The notes: a model not told the origin generated them from the letters alone. A stretch of DNA of 64,000 bases from an uncultured Bacteroidota bacterium (GCA_902802755.1 CADCNH010000001.1:186001-250000); one strand, 5' to 3'; positions 26,772 through 35,494 are shown, counted from the stretch's first letter. Numbers and translations: made by a program.

Positions 26772-27587
26772 TTATTTCAATAGTTTTTTAGATTCAACAT
26801 CCTCAAGGATGGACATTTGCTGTATCGCAATCTGGTTAAGTCGCTGCAAGCGTTCCGATTGAGACATCCCGTCATTAATGAATACAGCATTTATATTCTC
26901 CATGTTGGAGAGACAAATGAGTTGATTTATTGAGGCATAATCTCGCATATTCCCTTTCAAATGAGGATTAGCCTCACGCCACTCTTTCGCTGTGATGCCA
27001 AACAGAGCTACGTTGAGCACATCTGCTTCCTCAGCGTAGATAAGGGATTTATGGTATTCGTCAATTTCGTTTGGGATAAGGTTGGACTTTATGGCATCAG
27101 TGTGTATGTGGTAGTTTATTTTTGATAATTCACGTTTGGCCGACCATCCGAGTGCTTTTTGTTCGTCTTCTTTCAGACGTTGGAATTCCTCAATCAGATA
27201 AAGTTTGAATGGGACACTAATGGCAGAGCCAAACTCAAAAGCAATGTCTTTGTGTGCATAGGTCCCGCCGTAACGACCTTTTTTGACAAAGATTCCAATG
27301 GCATTGGTCTGCTCAATCCATTCAGAGGCACTCAAGACGAAGTTGGGAAGGCCAGCTTGCATTCTAAAGTGGTCAAATTCGACCACTTTAAAATCAGGGT
27401 TGTGAATCATTTCCCAAGTGCCAAGAAATTCGATGGTATAGCGGTTCCTCAGCCAGTTTTTGATAATGTCCGCAGCGCGTATTCCATCTTTTTTGGCCCC
27501 GGCCATATCAGTGAGGCAAATAAAATCTTTACCATCGCTTGCAATAACGGTGATGGGAGTGTCTTGCACAATAAGCTTATTTGCCAT
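26772..27587 (-). CDS. KilA-N domain protein
   Basis: 271 residues. The N-terminal KilA-N DNA-binding domain is typical: FICLTDMAGAKKDGIRAADI, IKNWLRNRYTIEFLGTWE, then AGLPNFVLSASEWIEQTNAI and GIFVKKGRYGGTYAHKDIAF ending in EFGSAISVPFKLYLIEEFQR. The C-terminal part (DYASINQLICLSNMENINA, SERLQRLNQIAIQQMSIL) is a helical domain found with KilA-N in Bacteroidota. The family comes from phages and mobile elements and is common in genomic islands; it probably marks one edge of this island. Target DNA unknown. Confidence 0.9.
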   Translation of the reverse strand: MANKLIVQDTPITVIASDGKDFICLTDMAGAKKDGIRAADIIKNWLRNRYTIEFLGTWEMIHNPDFKVVEFDHFRMQAGLPNFVLSASEWIEQTNAIGIFVKKGRYGGTYAHKDIAFEFGSAISVPFKLYLIEEFQRLKEDEQKALGWSAKRELSKINYHIHTDAIKSNLIPNEIDEYHKSLIYAEEADVLNVALFGITAKEWREANPHLKGNMRDYASINQLICLSNMENINAVFINDGMSQSERLQRLNQIAIQQMSILEDVESKKLLK

Positions 27588-27617
27588 ACTATTACAATGA
27601 TATTTTAAATTTTTGAA

Positions 27618-27649
27618 AATCAGGGCGACCCTTTCGGGCTGCCCTGATT
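27618..27649 (-). terminator. Terminator of nifJ
   Basis: A 9-bp stem (AATCAGGGC / GCCCTGATT) with a GACCCTTTCGGGCT loop that itself pairs, 12 bases after the nifJ stop on the minus strand, followed by TTTTCAAAAATTT. Confidence 0.8.
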
Positions 27650-27660
27650 GATGATAAATG

Positions 27661-30600
27661 TTATGAGTTTGAGTTTATTTCCCTTCGCTCATCGCTCAGC
27701 TTCTTGTATCCTTCGTATCTCAGTTTCGCGAATTGTTCGGTCTTGGCGAAGAGTTCCTTGGCTTCTTCGGGGAAGGTCTTCAGCAAGCTGTTGTAACGGA
27801 CCTCACCCATGATGAACTTCTGGAAGTCGGCCCAGTTGGGTTCCTTGCTGTCCAAGTGGAAACCGTTCTGGCCGGCTTCTTCCTCAGCGGGGTTGAAGCG
27901 CCACAGGTGCCAGTAACCGCAATCAACGGCGAGCTTCTCTTCGAGCTGTGAGTGACCCATACCAATCTTGATGCCGTGGTTGATACACGGAGCATAGCAG
28001 ATGATCAATGACGGTCCAGGATAAGCTTCGGCTTCCTTGATGGCCTTGAAGTACTGTGCCTGGCTGGCGCCCATAGCTACCTGTGCCACATACACATAGC
28101 CATAGCTCTTGGCAATCATGCCGAGGTCTTTCTTGCGCACCTTCTTACCAGAAGCGGCAAATTTGGCGACAGCACCAGCAGGAGTAGCCTTGGAAGACTG
28201 ACCACCCGTGTTAGAATAAACCTCAGTGTCGAGCACGAGCACGTTCACGTCTTCGCCGCTGGCCAATACATGGTCCAAACCGCCGAAACCGATGTCGTAA
28301 GCCCAACCGTCACCACCGAAGATCCACTGTGATTTCTTCACCAAGTGGTCTTTCAGGTCCACAATCTGCTTGCAGTAGTCGCAACCGCATTTTTCGCAAG
28401 CGGCCACGATCTTGTCGGCCAACTCAGCGGTCTTGATACCACATTCGCGGTTGTCGATCCATTCCTGGAACATAGCTTTCAATTCAGCGCTGCAGCACTC
28501 GCAGTTGGCGATAGCTTCCTTCATGATGCGTTCTACGCGGTCGCGCATCTTGCGGGTAGCGGTAGTCATACCGAGGCCGAATTCAGCGTTGTCTTCGAAC
28601 AAGCTGTTAGCCCATGCAACACCCTTGCCGCTGCGGTTGTTCTTGCAGTACGGAGTAGCGGGAGCTGAACCACCATAGATGGAGGAGCAACCTGTAGCGT
28701 TGGCCACAATCATTCTTTCGCCAAACAGCTGGGTGATAGTCTTGATATAAGGAGTCTCGCCGCAACCAGCGCAAGCGCCTGAGAACTCGAACAGAGGCTG
28801 TGCGAATTGGCTGTTCTTGGCAGTAGCGTATTTGTCGATGAGGTTGTCTTTGTATGTCACTTTCTTCTGGCTGTAATCCCAGTTCTTGGCTTCGTCGAGC
28901 TGGCTTTCGAAAGGTTTCATCACCAAAGCTTTCTCCTTGGCGGGACATACGTCGGCGCAGTTGCCGCAACCGGTGCAGTCCATCACGGAAACCTGCATAC
29001 GGAAATGCATGCCGGCAAATTCCTTCGGAGCCTTGATGTCGATGGCAGCCATGCCCTTAGGAGCTTTCTTCAACTCAGCATCAGTCATTACAACGGGACG
29101 GATAGCTGCGTGAGGACATACCAAAGAGCACTGGTTACACTGGATACAGTTGGCAGGATTCCATTCGGGAACTACAGTGGCCACACCACGTTTCTCGTAA
29201 GCGGTGGTACCAGCGGGGAAAGTACCGTCAACGATTTCCTTGAAGGCACTCACGGGCAGGTCGTTACCGCACTGAGCAACCATCGGGCGCATCACTTTGT
29301 TGATGAATTCGGGATCGCTGTCGTTGTGTTCGAAAACGAAGTCGGTGCTGCATTCCAATTTAGCCCATTCAGCGGGGATGTCAACCTTGGTGATTTCACC
29401 ACCACGGTCAACAGCTGCATAGTTCATGTTGACAATGTCCTCACCTTTCTTGCCGTATGATTTCACGATGAATTTCTTCATCTGTTCCACAGCAAGGTCG
29501 TAAGGAATAACGCCTGAAATCTTGAAGAATGCGCTCTGCAGGATGGTGTTGGTACGGTTGCCCAAACCAATCTCAGCGGCAATCTTGGTGGCGTCGATGA
29601 TGTACATGTTGATATTGTTGAGAGCCAAGTATTTCTTCACGAAATCGGGAAGATGTTTCTTGGTGTCGGCCACGCTCCACGGTGAGTTGTAGAGGAAGGT
29701 GCCGTTTTTCTTCAGACCGCGCAGACAGTCATATTTCTTCAGGTATGAAGGAACATGAACGGCCACGAAGTCGGGAGTACCTACCAAGTAAGGAGCCAGG
29801 ATGGGCTGGTCACCGAAACGGAGGTGAGAGCAGGTGTAACCGCCAGATTTCTTGGAATCATAGTCGAAATAAGCCTGGCTGTATTTGTTGGTGTTGTCAC
29901 CGATGATTTTGATACTGTTCTTGTTAGCACCTACGGTACCGTCAGCGCCGAGGCCATAGAATTTGGCTTCGAAAGTGCCCTTCGGCAGGATGGAGATTTC
30001 CTTGCCAACCTTGAGAGAACGGTGGGTCACATCGTCGTTGATACCCACGGTGAACTGGTTCATCGGCTTGGGGGCAGCGAGGTTCTTGTAAACTGCCAGG
30101 ATCTGGGCAGGAGTGGTGTCTTTTGAGGAGAGACCGAAGCGGCCACCGATAATCATCGGCTTGCATTCGCAATCCTTGAAAGCTTCCACAACGTCGAGAT
30201 ACAAAGGATCTCCGTTAGCGCCGGGTTCTTTTGTACGGTCGAGCACGCAGATTCTCTTCACGCTCTTGGGCATTACTTCCATCAAGTATTTCACGCTGAA
30301 AGGACGATAGAGGTGAACGCTCACGAGACCGAGTTTCTTGCCTGCTTTGTTCTCCTTGTCGATGACGGTCTTGATGACATCGGTGATGGAACCCATAGCG
30401 ATGATGATGTCGGTAGCGTCTTCTGCGCCGTAGAAGGTGAACGGAGCATATTCACGACCGGTGATTTTGCTCAGTTTCTTCATGTATTTGGCCACGATGT
30501 CGGGAAGAGCATCGTAATATTTGTTCTGCAGCTCTCTGGTCTGGAAGTAGATATCCGGATTCTGAGCAGTGCCGCGGGTTACAGGGTGCTCGGGGTTCAG

Positions 30601-31224
30601 AGCGCGGTCACGGTATTCTTTCAGGGCTTTCCAGTTGACCAATTTTTCGATTTTGCTTTGGTCAGCGGCTTCCACTTTCTGGATTTCGTGAGAAGTACGG
30701 AAACCGTCGAAGAAGTGCAGGAAAGGAACGCGGCCTTCGATAGCTGCAAGGTGGGCAACAGGAGCCAGGTCCATGATTTCCTGAACGGAACCGGTAGCCA
30801 ACATGGCGAAACCGGTCTGGCGGGCGCTCATCACGTCGGCGTGGTCACCGAAGATAGACAGTGCCTGAGCAGCCAATGCACGTGCTGACACATGGAACAC
30901 GCCGGGCAGCAATTCGCCGGCAATCTTGTACATGTTGGGGATCATCAGCAACAGACCCTGTGAAGCGGTGTAGGTGGTGGTCAGTGCACCTGCCTGCAGT
31001 GAACCGTGAACGGCACCGGCAGCACCGGCTTCTGATTGCATTTCGACCACTTTCACGGTCTCACCGAAAATGTTCTTTCTGCCGCCTGCGCTCCACTCGT
31101 CGATGTACTCTGCCATCGGTGATGAGGGGGTGATAGGATAGATAGCGGCGACTTCGCTAAACATGTAGGCTACGTGCGCAGCAGCGCAGTTACCGTCGCA
31201 TGTCATAAATTTTTTTTCTGCCAT
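27661..31224 (-). CDS. nifJ: Pyruvate:ferredoxin (flavodoxin) oxidoreductase
   Basis: Single-chain PFOR of 1187 residues, the normal length. It converts pyruvate and CoA to acetyl-CoA and CO2 and reduces ferredoxin, central to anaerobic carbon metabolism. Domain order seen: N-terminal pyruvate/TPP pyrimidine domain (AAIYPITPSSPMAE, TTTYTASQGLLLMIPN), the gamma domain after residue 400 (GLGADGTVGANKNSIKIIGD), two [4Fe-4S] ferredoxin motifs (CIQCNQCSLVCP and CTGCGNCADVCP), a further Cys near FSGACAGCGETPY, and the C-terminal TPP domain (GGDGWAYDIGFGGLDH, VLDTEVYSNTGGQSSKATP). Flanked by its own promoter and terminator. Confidence 0.98.
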   Translation of the reverse strand: MAEKKFMTCDGNCAAAHVAYMFSEVAAIYPITPSSPMAEYIDEWSAGGRKNIFGETVKVVEMQSEAGAAGAVHGSLQAGALTTTYTASQGLLLMIPNMYKIAGELLPGVFHVSARALAAQALSIFGDHADVMSARQTGFAMLATGSVQEIMDLAPVAHLAAIEGRVPFLHFFDGFRTSHEIQKVEAADQSKIEKLVNWKALKEYRDRALNPEHPVTRGTAQNPDIYFQTRELQNKYYDALPDIVAKYMKKLSKITGREYAPFTFYGAEDATDIIIAMGSITDVIKTVIDKENKAGKKLGLVSVHLYRPFSVKYLMEVMPKSVKRICVLDRTKEPGANGDPLYLDVVEAFKDCECKPMIIGGRFGLSSKDTTPAQILAVYKNLAAPKPMNQFTVGINDDVTHRSLKVGKEISILPKGTFEAKFYGLGADGTVGANKNSIKIIGDNTNKYSQAYFDYDSKKSGGYTCSHLRFGDQPILAPYLVGTPDFVAVHVPSYLKKYDCLRGLKKNGTFLYNSPWSVADTKKHLPDFVKKYLALNNINMYIIDATKIAAEIGLGNRTNTILQSAFFKISGVIPYDLAVEQMKKFIVKSYGKKGEDIVNMNYAAVDRGGEITKVDIPAEWAKLECSTDFVFEHNDSDPEFINKVMRPMVAQCGNDLPVSAFKEIVDGTFPAGTTAYEKRGVATVVPEWNPANCIQCNQCSLVCPHAAIRPVVMTDAELKKAPKGMAAIDIKAPKEFAGMHFRMQVSVMDCTGCGNCADVCPAKEKALVMKPFESQLDEAKNWDYSQKKVTYKDNLIDKYATAKNSQFAQPLFEFSGACAGCGETPYIKTITQLFGERMIVANATGCSSIYGGSAPATPYCKNNRSGKGVAWANSLFEDNAEFGLGMTTATRKMRDRVERIMKEAIANCECCSAELKAMFQEWIDNRECGIKTAELADKIVAACEKCGCDYCKQIVDLKDHLVKKSQWIFGGDGWAYDIGFGGLDHVLASGEDVNVLVLDTEVYSNTGGQSSKATPAGAVAKFAASGKKVRKKDLGMIAKSYGYVYVAQVAMGASQAQYFKAIKEAEAYPGPSLIICYAPCINHGIKIGMGHSQLEEKLAVDCGYWHLWRFNPAEEEAGQNGFHLDSKEPNWADFQKFIMGEVRYNSLLKTFPEEAKELFAKTEQFAKLRYEGYKKLSDERREINSNS

Positions 31225-31314
31225 AGTTTTTTATTTAAGTTGATGTTGTTTTATACTTTTTGCAGTTGGAAATCCCTTATAGTTATTGATTTCAGGTTTT
31301 TCTCAAAAAGCGTG

Positions 31315-31322
31315 CAAAGGTA
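31315..31322 (-). promoter_or_regulatory. nifJ promoter -7 element (TACCTTTG)
   Basis: Minus-strand TAnnTTTG, about 90 bases upstream of the nifJ ATG. The surrounding 38 bases are nearly identical to the promoter of the 226-residue gene at 32.65 kb. Confidence 0.65.
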
Positions 31323-31391
31323 CAAAAATTTCTTTTATATATTACATTGAAAGAGGGAATAACCACGGCTATCGCATGAAATTTTTTTTCT

Positions 31392-31473
31392 GTTACTTTT
31401 CTCATGATAGAAAAGTAACCAAAAGATCTAGCCGACTTCTTTTCTCCTACTTTTCGATTAAGCGAAAAGTAGG
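31392..31473. repeat. Tandem pair of diverged 11-bp hairpins with covarying stems
   Basis: Copy 1 is GTTACTTTTCT-catgat-AGAAAAGTAAC (31392-31419); copy 2 is CCTACTTTTCG-attaag-CGAAAAGTAGG (31446-31473). Each is followed by CAAAAGATC and AGC.GAC. The stem differences between copies are matched on both arms. Confidence 0.75.
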
Positions 31474-31943
31474 CAAAAGATCAAGCTGACGGTAAGTGCA
31501 GCCGTACAAGCCCGTTTCCCCCAACCGTCAGCAAGGCCAACGCACGCATCTCCATTGACCGATGACTTCAGATTTCTTCTACCACCCATCTTCTACCTTC
31601 CACCTAATTACTGACCCCTGACCCCTAAAACCTGATCACTATTTCACACCGCTTCTGCCTCGCCATGTCGGCATTCCCTCCGCACAGTCGTCAATGGGCT
31701 GATGTTGCCATGAGTTTACACACCGTCAATGTATGTAGGCCGTAGGTCTGCAGGAGCTGGTAGTCCAGGACATCGCCCTGGGGAAAAGGAGTGTGCACCA
31801 TCACCAAATCCCGTCAGGGATTCCATGTCAATAGAAATGGAAATTATCAAACGTCACGGTCGCGGCGCAGGTCGGGTTTGCGCCGAAGTCATGAATGTGC
31901 CGCCGCGAAACGAAATAGCTTCGATAAGATGCAAAAAACACCA
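31474..31943. other. Gene-free spacer of repeat debris
   Basis: No convincing gene. It holds CTGACCCCTGACCCCTAAAACC-type filler (also at 54.8 kb), CCAGGACATCGCCCTGG as a small dyad, and AAATCCCGTCAGGGATTCC followed by ATGTCAATAGAAATGG. The last pieces look like a fragment of a dispersed Bacteroidales repeat. Short frames here have no protein-like features. Confidence 0.5.
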
Positions 31944-32624
31944 TTATCTGTGTCTTCGTGGCCGCTGAACATAACTCCTCACCTCCCGCCACTCGTTCTT
32001 GCCCTCATGTACAATAACATGGACTTTTACAAGACCTGTCTTTGGAGGAAATTCCCCGATGAAGTTACCATCTCTATCAGTATAAACCACGTGTTTTTCC
32101 CCAGTTTCCATGACTTCAAAAATAATTTTCGCTTTCCTGTAAACAGGAAGTCCTGTTATCTTTCCCGAAATTTTTTTCCAGTTAGCAGGTTTTTGTATCA
32201 CATAACAATACGCCACATTTTCGCGCATCTCGATACTTGCGTCTAACAGAAAGTCTTGGCTGGATAGTTCAATGTTTACAACGGACATACTTTGATGCAT
32301 AGTATCTTTATAGTGAAAATTGAAGCAGGTTCTGTATGTTCCAGCTGGAATCTCCTCTATCACATAATGGCCGTTGCTGTCTGTCATTGTCCAAGCCACT
32401 AATGATGAATCAAAGTTGGCGGAAGAATCACCATTGTCTATAAAAAGGCCTACTTCCAATTCGGGAATGGGATTTCCTAGCGGGTCGGTAACTACCCCGC
32501 TGATGGAGACTTGAGCAGAAAGATGAAGTGATACAAGTATCAGCATCAATGTGAAAAGGAAAAATTTACTATTATGGTGCGTATGATAGAGTATTTGACG
32601 TTTTTTTTCCTGAATCTTATTCAT
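31944..32624 (-). CDS. Secreted protein with carboxypeptidase-regulatory-like (CarboxypepD_reg) domain
   Basis: 226 residues. Seen: uncleaved-looking basic N-terminus then a hydrophobic signal (FFLFTLMLILVSLHLSAQ). A CarboxypepD_reg/CNA-B type beta-sandwich follows (VSISGVVTDPLGNPIPELEV, TMTDSNGHYVIEEIPAGTYR), and a second related strand set (WKKISGKITGLPVYRKAKI, YTDRDGNFIGEFPPKTGLV). Such domains are adhesion or scaffold modules in surface proteins. It is short and lacks a TonB or T9SS part. Function unknown. Confidence 0.75.
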   Translation of the reverse strand: MNKIQEKKRQILYHTHHNSKFFLFTLMLILVSLHLSAQVSISGVVTDPLGNPIPELEVGLFIDNGDSSANFDSSLVAWTMTDSNGHYVIEEIPAGTYRTCFNFHYKDTMHQSMSVVNIELSSQDFLLDASIEMRENVAYCYVIQKPANWKKISGKITGLPVYRKAKIIFEVMETGEKHVVYTDRDGNFIGEFPPKTGLVKVHVIVHEGKNEWREVRSYVQRPRRHR

Positions 32625-32645
32625 TGATCATTGCTTATAAACGTG

Positions 32646-32653
32646 CAAAGGTA
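32646..32653 (-). promoter_or_regulatory. Promoter -7 element (TACCTTTG)
   Basis: Minus-strand TAnnTTTG 22-29 bases upstream of the CarboxypepD_reg gene start; nearly duplicates the nifJ promoter region. Confidence 0.65.
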
Positions 32654-32766
32654 CAAAAATTCCTTTTATATGTTACATTTAGAGGAAGGAAGAATTTTAA
32701 AGGGATGAAGTTTTAGTTTTTGTCTAATTTTGCTTTACTTTTTTGGCAGTAAATTGGTTTTGCAGT

Positions 32767-33139
32767 TGTGCCGAAGGCACAAAATCCTATTAACCCCGCA
32801 CGTCAGTGTGGGGTAGGGAATCTGCCATCACATACGGCGTGTCGAAGACACGCTACAACAATGACATCATATAAAGTAGCGTGCCTTCGGCACGCAGAGG
32901 TTGATGAGATAGCCTCGTACCCCACACAACGAGTTGTGCGGGGTTAATAGAATATCGTGCTTTCAGCACGCCGATCATACCCGCGTTGGCATCACCCCAC
33001 ACAGTGCGCTATCGCGCTTGTGCGGGGTTAATGGAATATCGTGCTTTCAGCACGCTGATCATATCTGCGTTGGCATCATCCCACACAGTGTGCTATCGCG
33101 CTTGTGCGGGGTTAATGGAATATCGTGCCGTTGACACAT
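32767..33139. repeat. Compound palindromic repeat, copy A (extended)
   Basis: Starts with TGTGCC-GAA-GGCACA, then TATTAACCCCGCAC, an array of micro-hairpins (GCGTGTC-GAA-GACACGC, GCGTGCC-TTC-GGCACGC), the reverse block GTGCGGGGTTAATA and CGTGCT-TTC-AGCACG. The 3' part is expanded as two tandem units of 82-84 bp (from 32940 and 33022). Its first 200 bases closely match copy B. Apparent short frames through it are artefacts. Confidence 0.85.
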
Positions 33140-33323
33140 AAAGTTATAGTAAAATTGCGTTTTTCTCATATTTTCTTCCAAATTCTTATACGGAAATCTT
33201 TGAAAAAAACCTTTTTCTTTATCTTGTTTTCAAATTCTAAAAATATAAAATATTGAAAATAAGTGTTTTATATAATACTGAAGAAAAAATTTCATCAACC
33301 TGTTTTTGCATCAAAAAAAGTTG

Positions 33324-33331
33324 TATCTTTG
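33324..33331 (+). promoter_or_regulatory. tRNA-Asp promoter -7 element (TATCTTTG)
   Basis: TAnnTTTG match 20 bases upstream of the mature tRNA 5' end. Confidence 0.65.
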
Positions 33332-33351
33332 CATCCTCAAAACAAACGGAA

Positions 33352-33426
33352 GGTTCGGTAGTTCAGTTTGGTTAGAATGCCTGCCTGTCACGCAGGAGGT
33401 CGCGAGTTCGAGTCTCGTCCGGACCG
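33352..33426 (+). tRNA. tRNA-Asp (GTC anticodon)
   Basis: Folds as a cloverleaf: acceptor GGTTCGG/CCGGACC, D-arm with AGTTCAGTTTGGTTAGAA, anticodon stem CCTGC/GCAGG around CTGTCAC (anticodon GTC), and T-arm GCGAG-TTCGAGT-CTCGT. Discriminator base G. The 3' CCA is not encoded. It lies alone with its own promoter and terminator, upstream of ispE, between repeat copies A and B. Confidence 0.97.
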
Positions 33427-33432
33427 CAAAAC

Positions 33433-33464
33433 AAAGGCCGTCAGTAATGACGGCCTATTTTGTT
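33433..33464 (+). terminator. Terminator after tRNA-Asp
   Basis: Perfect 8-bp stem GGCCGTCA/TGACGGCC with a 4-nt loop followed by TATTTTGTT. Confidence 0.85.
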
Positions 33465-33540
33465 ATAGCTGCTCTCTCATAGAAGTCTCACGGAAAATTG
33501 AACAAATTGTCTGTAATTATTAAAAATATTGGTTTTCAGT

Positions 33541-34302
33541 ATGATTACCCATCCCAATTTCAAAATCAATATCGGACTGAATATCGTGGCCAAACGTGCC
33601 GACGGTTTTCATGAGCTGCAAACGGTGTTTTATCCAGTAGATACACTAAAAGATGTATTGGAAATCAATAGGATAGAGAAAGGAGTGATGCTTTCGGTGC
33701 GAAATGTTGACAACTTGTGCGCCGATGAGGATAATCTTTGCGTGAGGGCTTTCCGTTTGCTGCAGCAACATTTTGATATCGATGGGGTGGAGATCAAACT
33801 GACGAAAAACATCCCTTTCGGTGCCGGATTGGGAGGGGGCTCTGCTGATGCGGCTTTTGCGCTGAAAATGTACAATGAGCTGTTTCAATTGCAACTCTCT
33901 TCAATGGAATTGCGGGATTTGGCTGCCCAATTGGGAAGCGACACGGCCTTTTTCATTGAAAACCGTCCCGTATATGCCACAGGCCGTGGCGAGATCATGA
34001 CGCCACTGGATTTGGACTTGTCCGCTTACAGAATAGAAATGGTCAAACCCGAATTTTCCATTTCCACCAAAGAGGCTTATGCCGGCGTGCATCCCCAGCA
34101 ACCAGCGGAGAATTTGGATATGCTCATTTGTCGCCCCATCAGCGAGTGGAAGCATTGTATCCATAATGATTTTGAAGATTCCTTATTCCCGAAATACCCT
34201 GCATTGCAGGAAATCAAGGACGACTTCTATGCTCGAGGTGCTGTTTACGCCTCAATGTCCGGCAGCGGCTCAGCGGTTTACGGGATCTTCGATAAAGAGT
34301 AA
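33541..34302 (+). CDS. ispE: 4-diphosphocytidyl-2-C-methyl-D-erythritol kinase
   Basis: GHMP kinase of the MEP isoprenoid pathway: it phosphorylates the 2-hydroxyl of CDP-methylerythritol using ATP, in the cytosol. 253 residues. Seen: N-terminal FKINIGLNIVAKRADGFHEL with the substrate-binding HEL, the ATP-binding glycine loop IPFGAGLGGGSADAAFAL, and the GHMP C-terminal motif ASMSGSGSAVYGIF. ATG 33541 is used; an upstream in-frame TTG adds four residues not typical of the family. Single gene; other MEP genes are not nearby. Confidence 0.96.
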   Translation: MITHPNFKINIGLNIVAKRADGFHELQTVFYPVDTLKDVLEINRIEKGVMLSVRNVDNLCADEDNLCVRAFRLLQQHFDIDGVEIKLTKNIPFGAGLGGGSADAAFALKMYNELFQLQLSSMELRDLAAQLGSDTAFFIENRPVYATGRGEIMTPLDLDLSAYRIEMVKPEFSISTKEAYAGVHPQQPAENLDMLICRPISEWKHCIHNDFEDSLFPKYPALQEIKDDFYARGAVYASMSGSGSAVYGIFDKE

Positions 34303-34333
34303 TAATACAAATTGTGCACCTGTTGGTTGAGTC

Positions 34334-34538
34334 GTGTGCCAAAGGCACACTATCCTATTAACCCCGCACGTCAGTGTGGGGTAGGGAATCTGCCATCACA
34401 CATGGCGTGTTGAAGACACGCTACTACAACGAATCATGTAAAGTAGCGTACCTTCGGCACGCAGGGGTTGATGAGATAGCCTCGTACCCCACACAACAAG
34501 TTGTGCGGGGTTAATAGAATATCGTGCTTTCAGCACGC
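34334..34538. repeat. Compound palindromic repeat, copy B
   Basis: Same order as copy A: GTGTGCC-AAA-GGCACAC, TATTAACCCCGCAC, GCGTGTT-GAA-GACACGC, GCGTACC-TTC-GGCACGC, GTGCGGGGTTAATA, CGTGCT-TTC-AGCACG. It is a direct repeat of A with only scattered substitutions, so tRNA-Asp and ispE are bracketed by about 200-bp direct repeats. Confidence 0.85.
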
Positions 34539-34574
34539 TACTGTCAGTGAAATTGGCACAATAGCACACTAATT

Positions 34575-34648
34575 CCATTTGCACATTTGCTAATTAACTA
34601 ATTTGCTAATTTCATTGGCACATTAGCACATTGATAATTAGCACATTA
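34575..34648 (-). repeat. AT-rich dispersed repeat abutting the agmatinase stop codon
   Basis: On the minus strand it starts TAATGTGCTAATTATCAATG, where TAA is the agmatinase stop codon. A closely matching copy follows the sufD stop at 46826 in the same orientation relative to its gene. Confidence 0.75.
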
Positions 34649-35494
34649 TCTTCTTTTCTCCCAAAGGCATATAAGTTTATACACCAGCACCGCGGCGAGC
34701 ACATCCGATGACTTGTCGTGCGGCTGGGGGCAGAGTTCCACCACATCGAAGCCGACGATTTTTTTCGAGGCAAAGAGTTTTTCCAGGAAGGAAATCAGGG
34801 TGTACCACGACAGGCCGCCAGGCAGCGGGGTGCCCGTGGAGGGCAATACCGACGGGTCTAAACCGTCCAGGTCGATGGTGAGATACACATGGTCAGTGAG
34901 GCGGTCGATGGCTTGTTGCATCCAATCCGTATTGTCGTACATTTTGTGGGCATAGAAGATGTTTTCTTTCACGATGTTGTGCATCTCCTCCGTGCACACA
35001 TTTCGGATACCCACCTGCACCACACGGGCATAATCCTGGGCTCTGCGCATCACGCAGGCATGGTTGTATATCGAGCCATGATACTCGTCGCGCAGGTCGG
35101 CATGGGCATCCACCTGCAATACTGACAAATCGGGATATTTTTCGCTGAAAGCCTTGATGGAACCTACTGATATAGAGTGTTCTCCGCCCAAAAGGCCGAT
35201 ACGTTTCTGTTGCTCTATGAAGTGTTTTACCCTCAAATATACCGATTCCACCATTTTGTCTGGTGTGCTGAAATCATAACCGTGGCGGTCGGTGTAGATG
35301 CCGGCGGTATAAGGTTCCATCTCAAATTGCACATCATACAACTCAATGCTGTCGGAGGCGTCAATAATGGCTTGCGGTCCCTTGTCAGCGCCTTTCACGA
35401 AAGTGCTGGTGCCGTCGTAGGCAACGGGCAACAAGGCGTATTTTGCGTTTTCCAAGCGAGCGTATTGCTCGTCCATGTCCAAGAAGTATTCCAT
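34646..35494 (-). CDS. speB: Agmatinase / ureohydrolase family protein
   Basis: A cytosolic binuclear manganese enzyme of 282 residues, predicted to hydrolyse agmatine to putrescine and urea. All metal motifs of the family are visible: GGEHSIS, VLQVDAHADLRDEY and YLTIDLDGLDPSVLPSTGTP, then GGLSWYTLISFLEKL and GFDVVELCP. The family also contains guanidinobutyrase and related enzymes, so the substrate is not certain. No arginine decarboxylase gene is adjacent. Its 3' end is formed by a dispersed repeat. Confidence 0.9.
   Translation of the reverse strand: MEYFLDMDEQYARLENAKYALLPVAYDGTSTFVKGADKGPQAIIDASDSIELYDVQFEMEPYTAGIYTDRHGYDFSTPDKMVESVYLRVKHFIEQQKRIGLLGGEHSISVGSIKAFSEKYPDLSVLQVDAHADLRDEYHGSIYNHACVMRRAQDYARVVQVGIRNVCTEEMHNIVKENIFYAHKMYDNTDWMQQAIDRLTDHVYLTIDLDGLDPSVLPSTGTPLPGGLSWYTLISFLEKLFASKKIVGFDVVELCPQPHDKSSDVLAAVLVYKLICLWEKRR

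Noticed and set aside
28807..29460. 217-residue plus-strand frame opposite nifJ
   Set aside because: Shadow of a complete PFOR gene; no independent start signals.
31729..32246. Two overlapping plus-strand frames upstream of and opposite the CarboxypepD_reg gene
   Set aside because: They cross dispersed repeat debris and the antisense of a better gene; no protein-like features.
32940..33128. CRISPR-like array
   Set aside because: Units of 82-84 bp are near-identical throughout, with no unique spacers, and no cas genes are near.
32934..33134. 66-residue frame through repeat A
   Set aside because: Its internal repeats (CGVNRISCFQHADH) only reflect the DNA repeat units.
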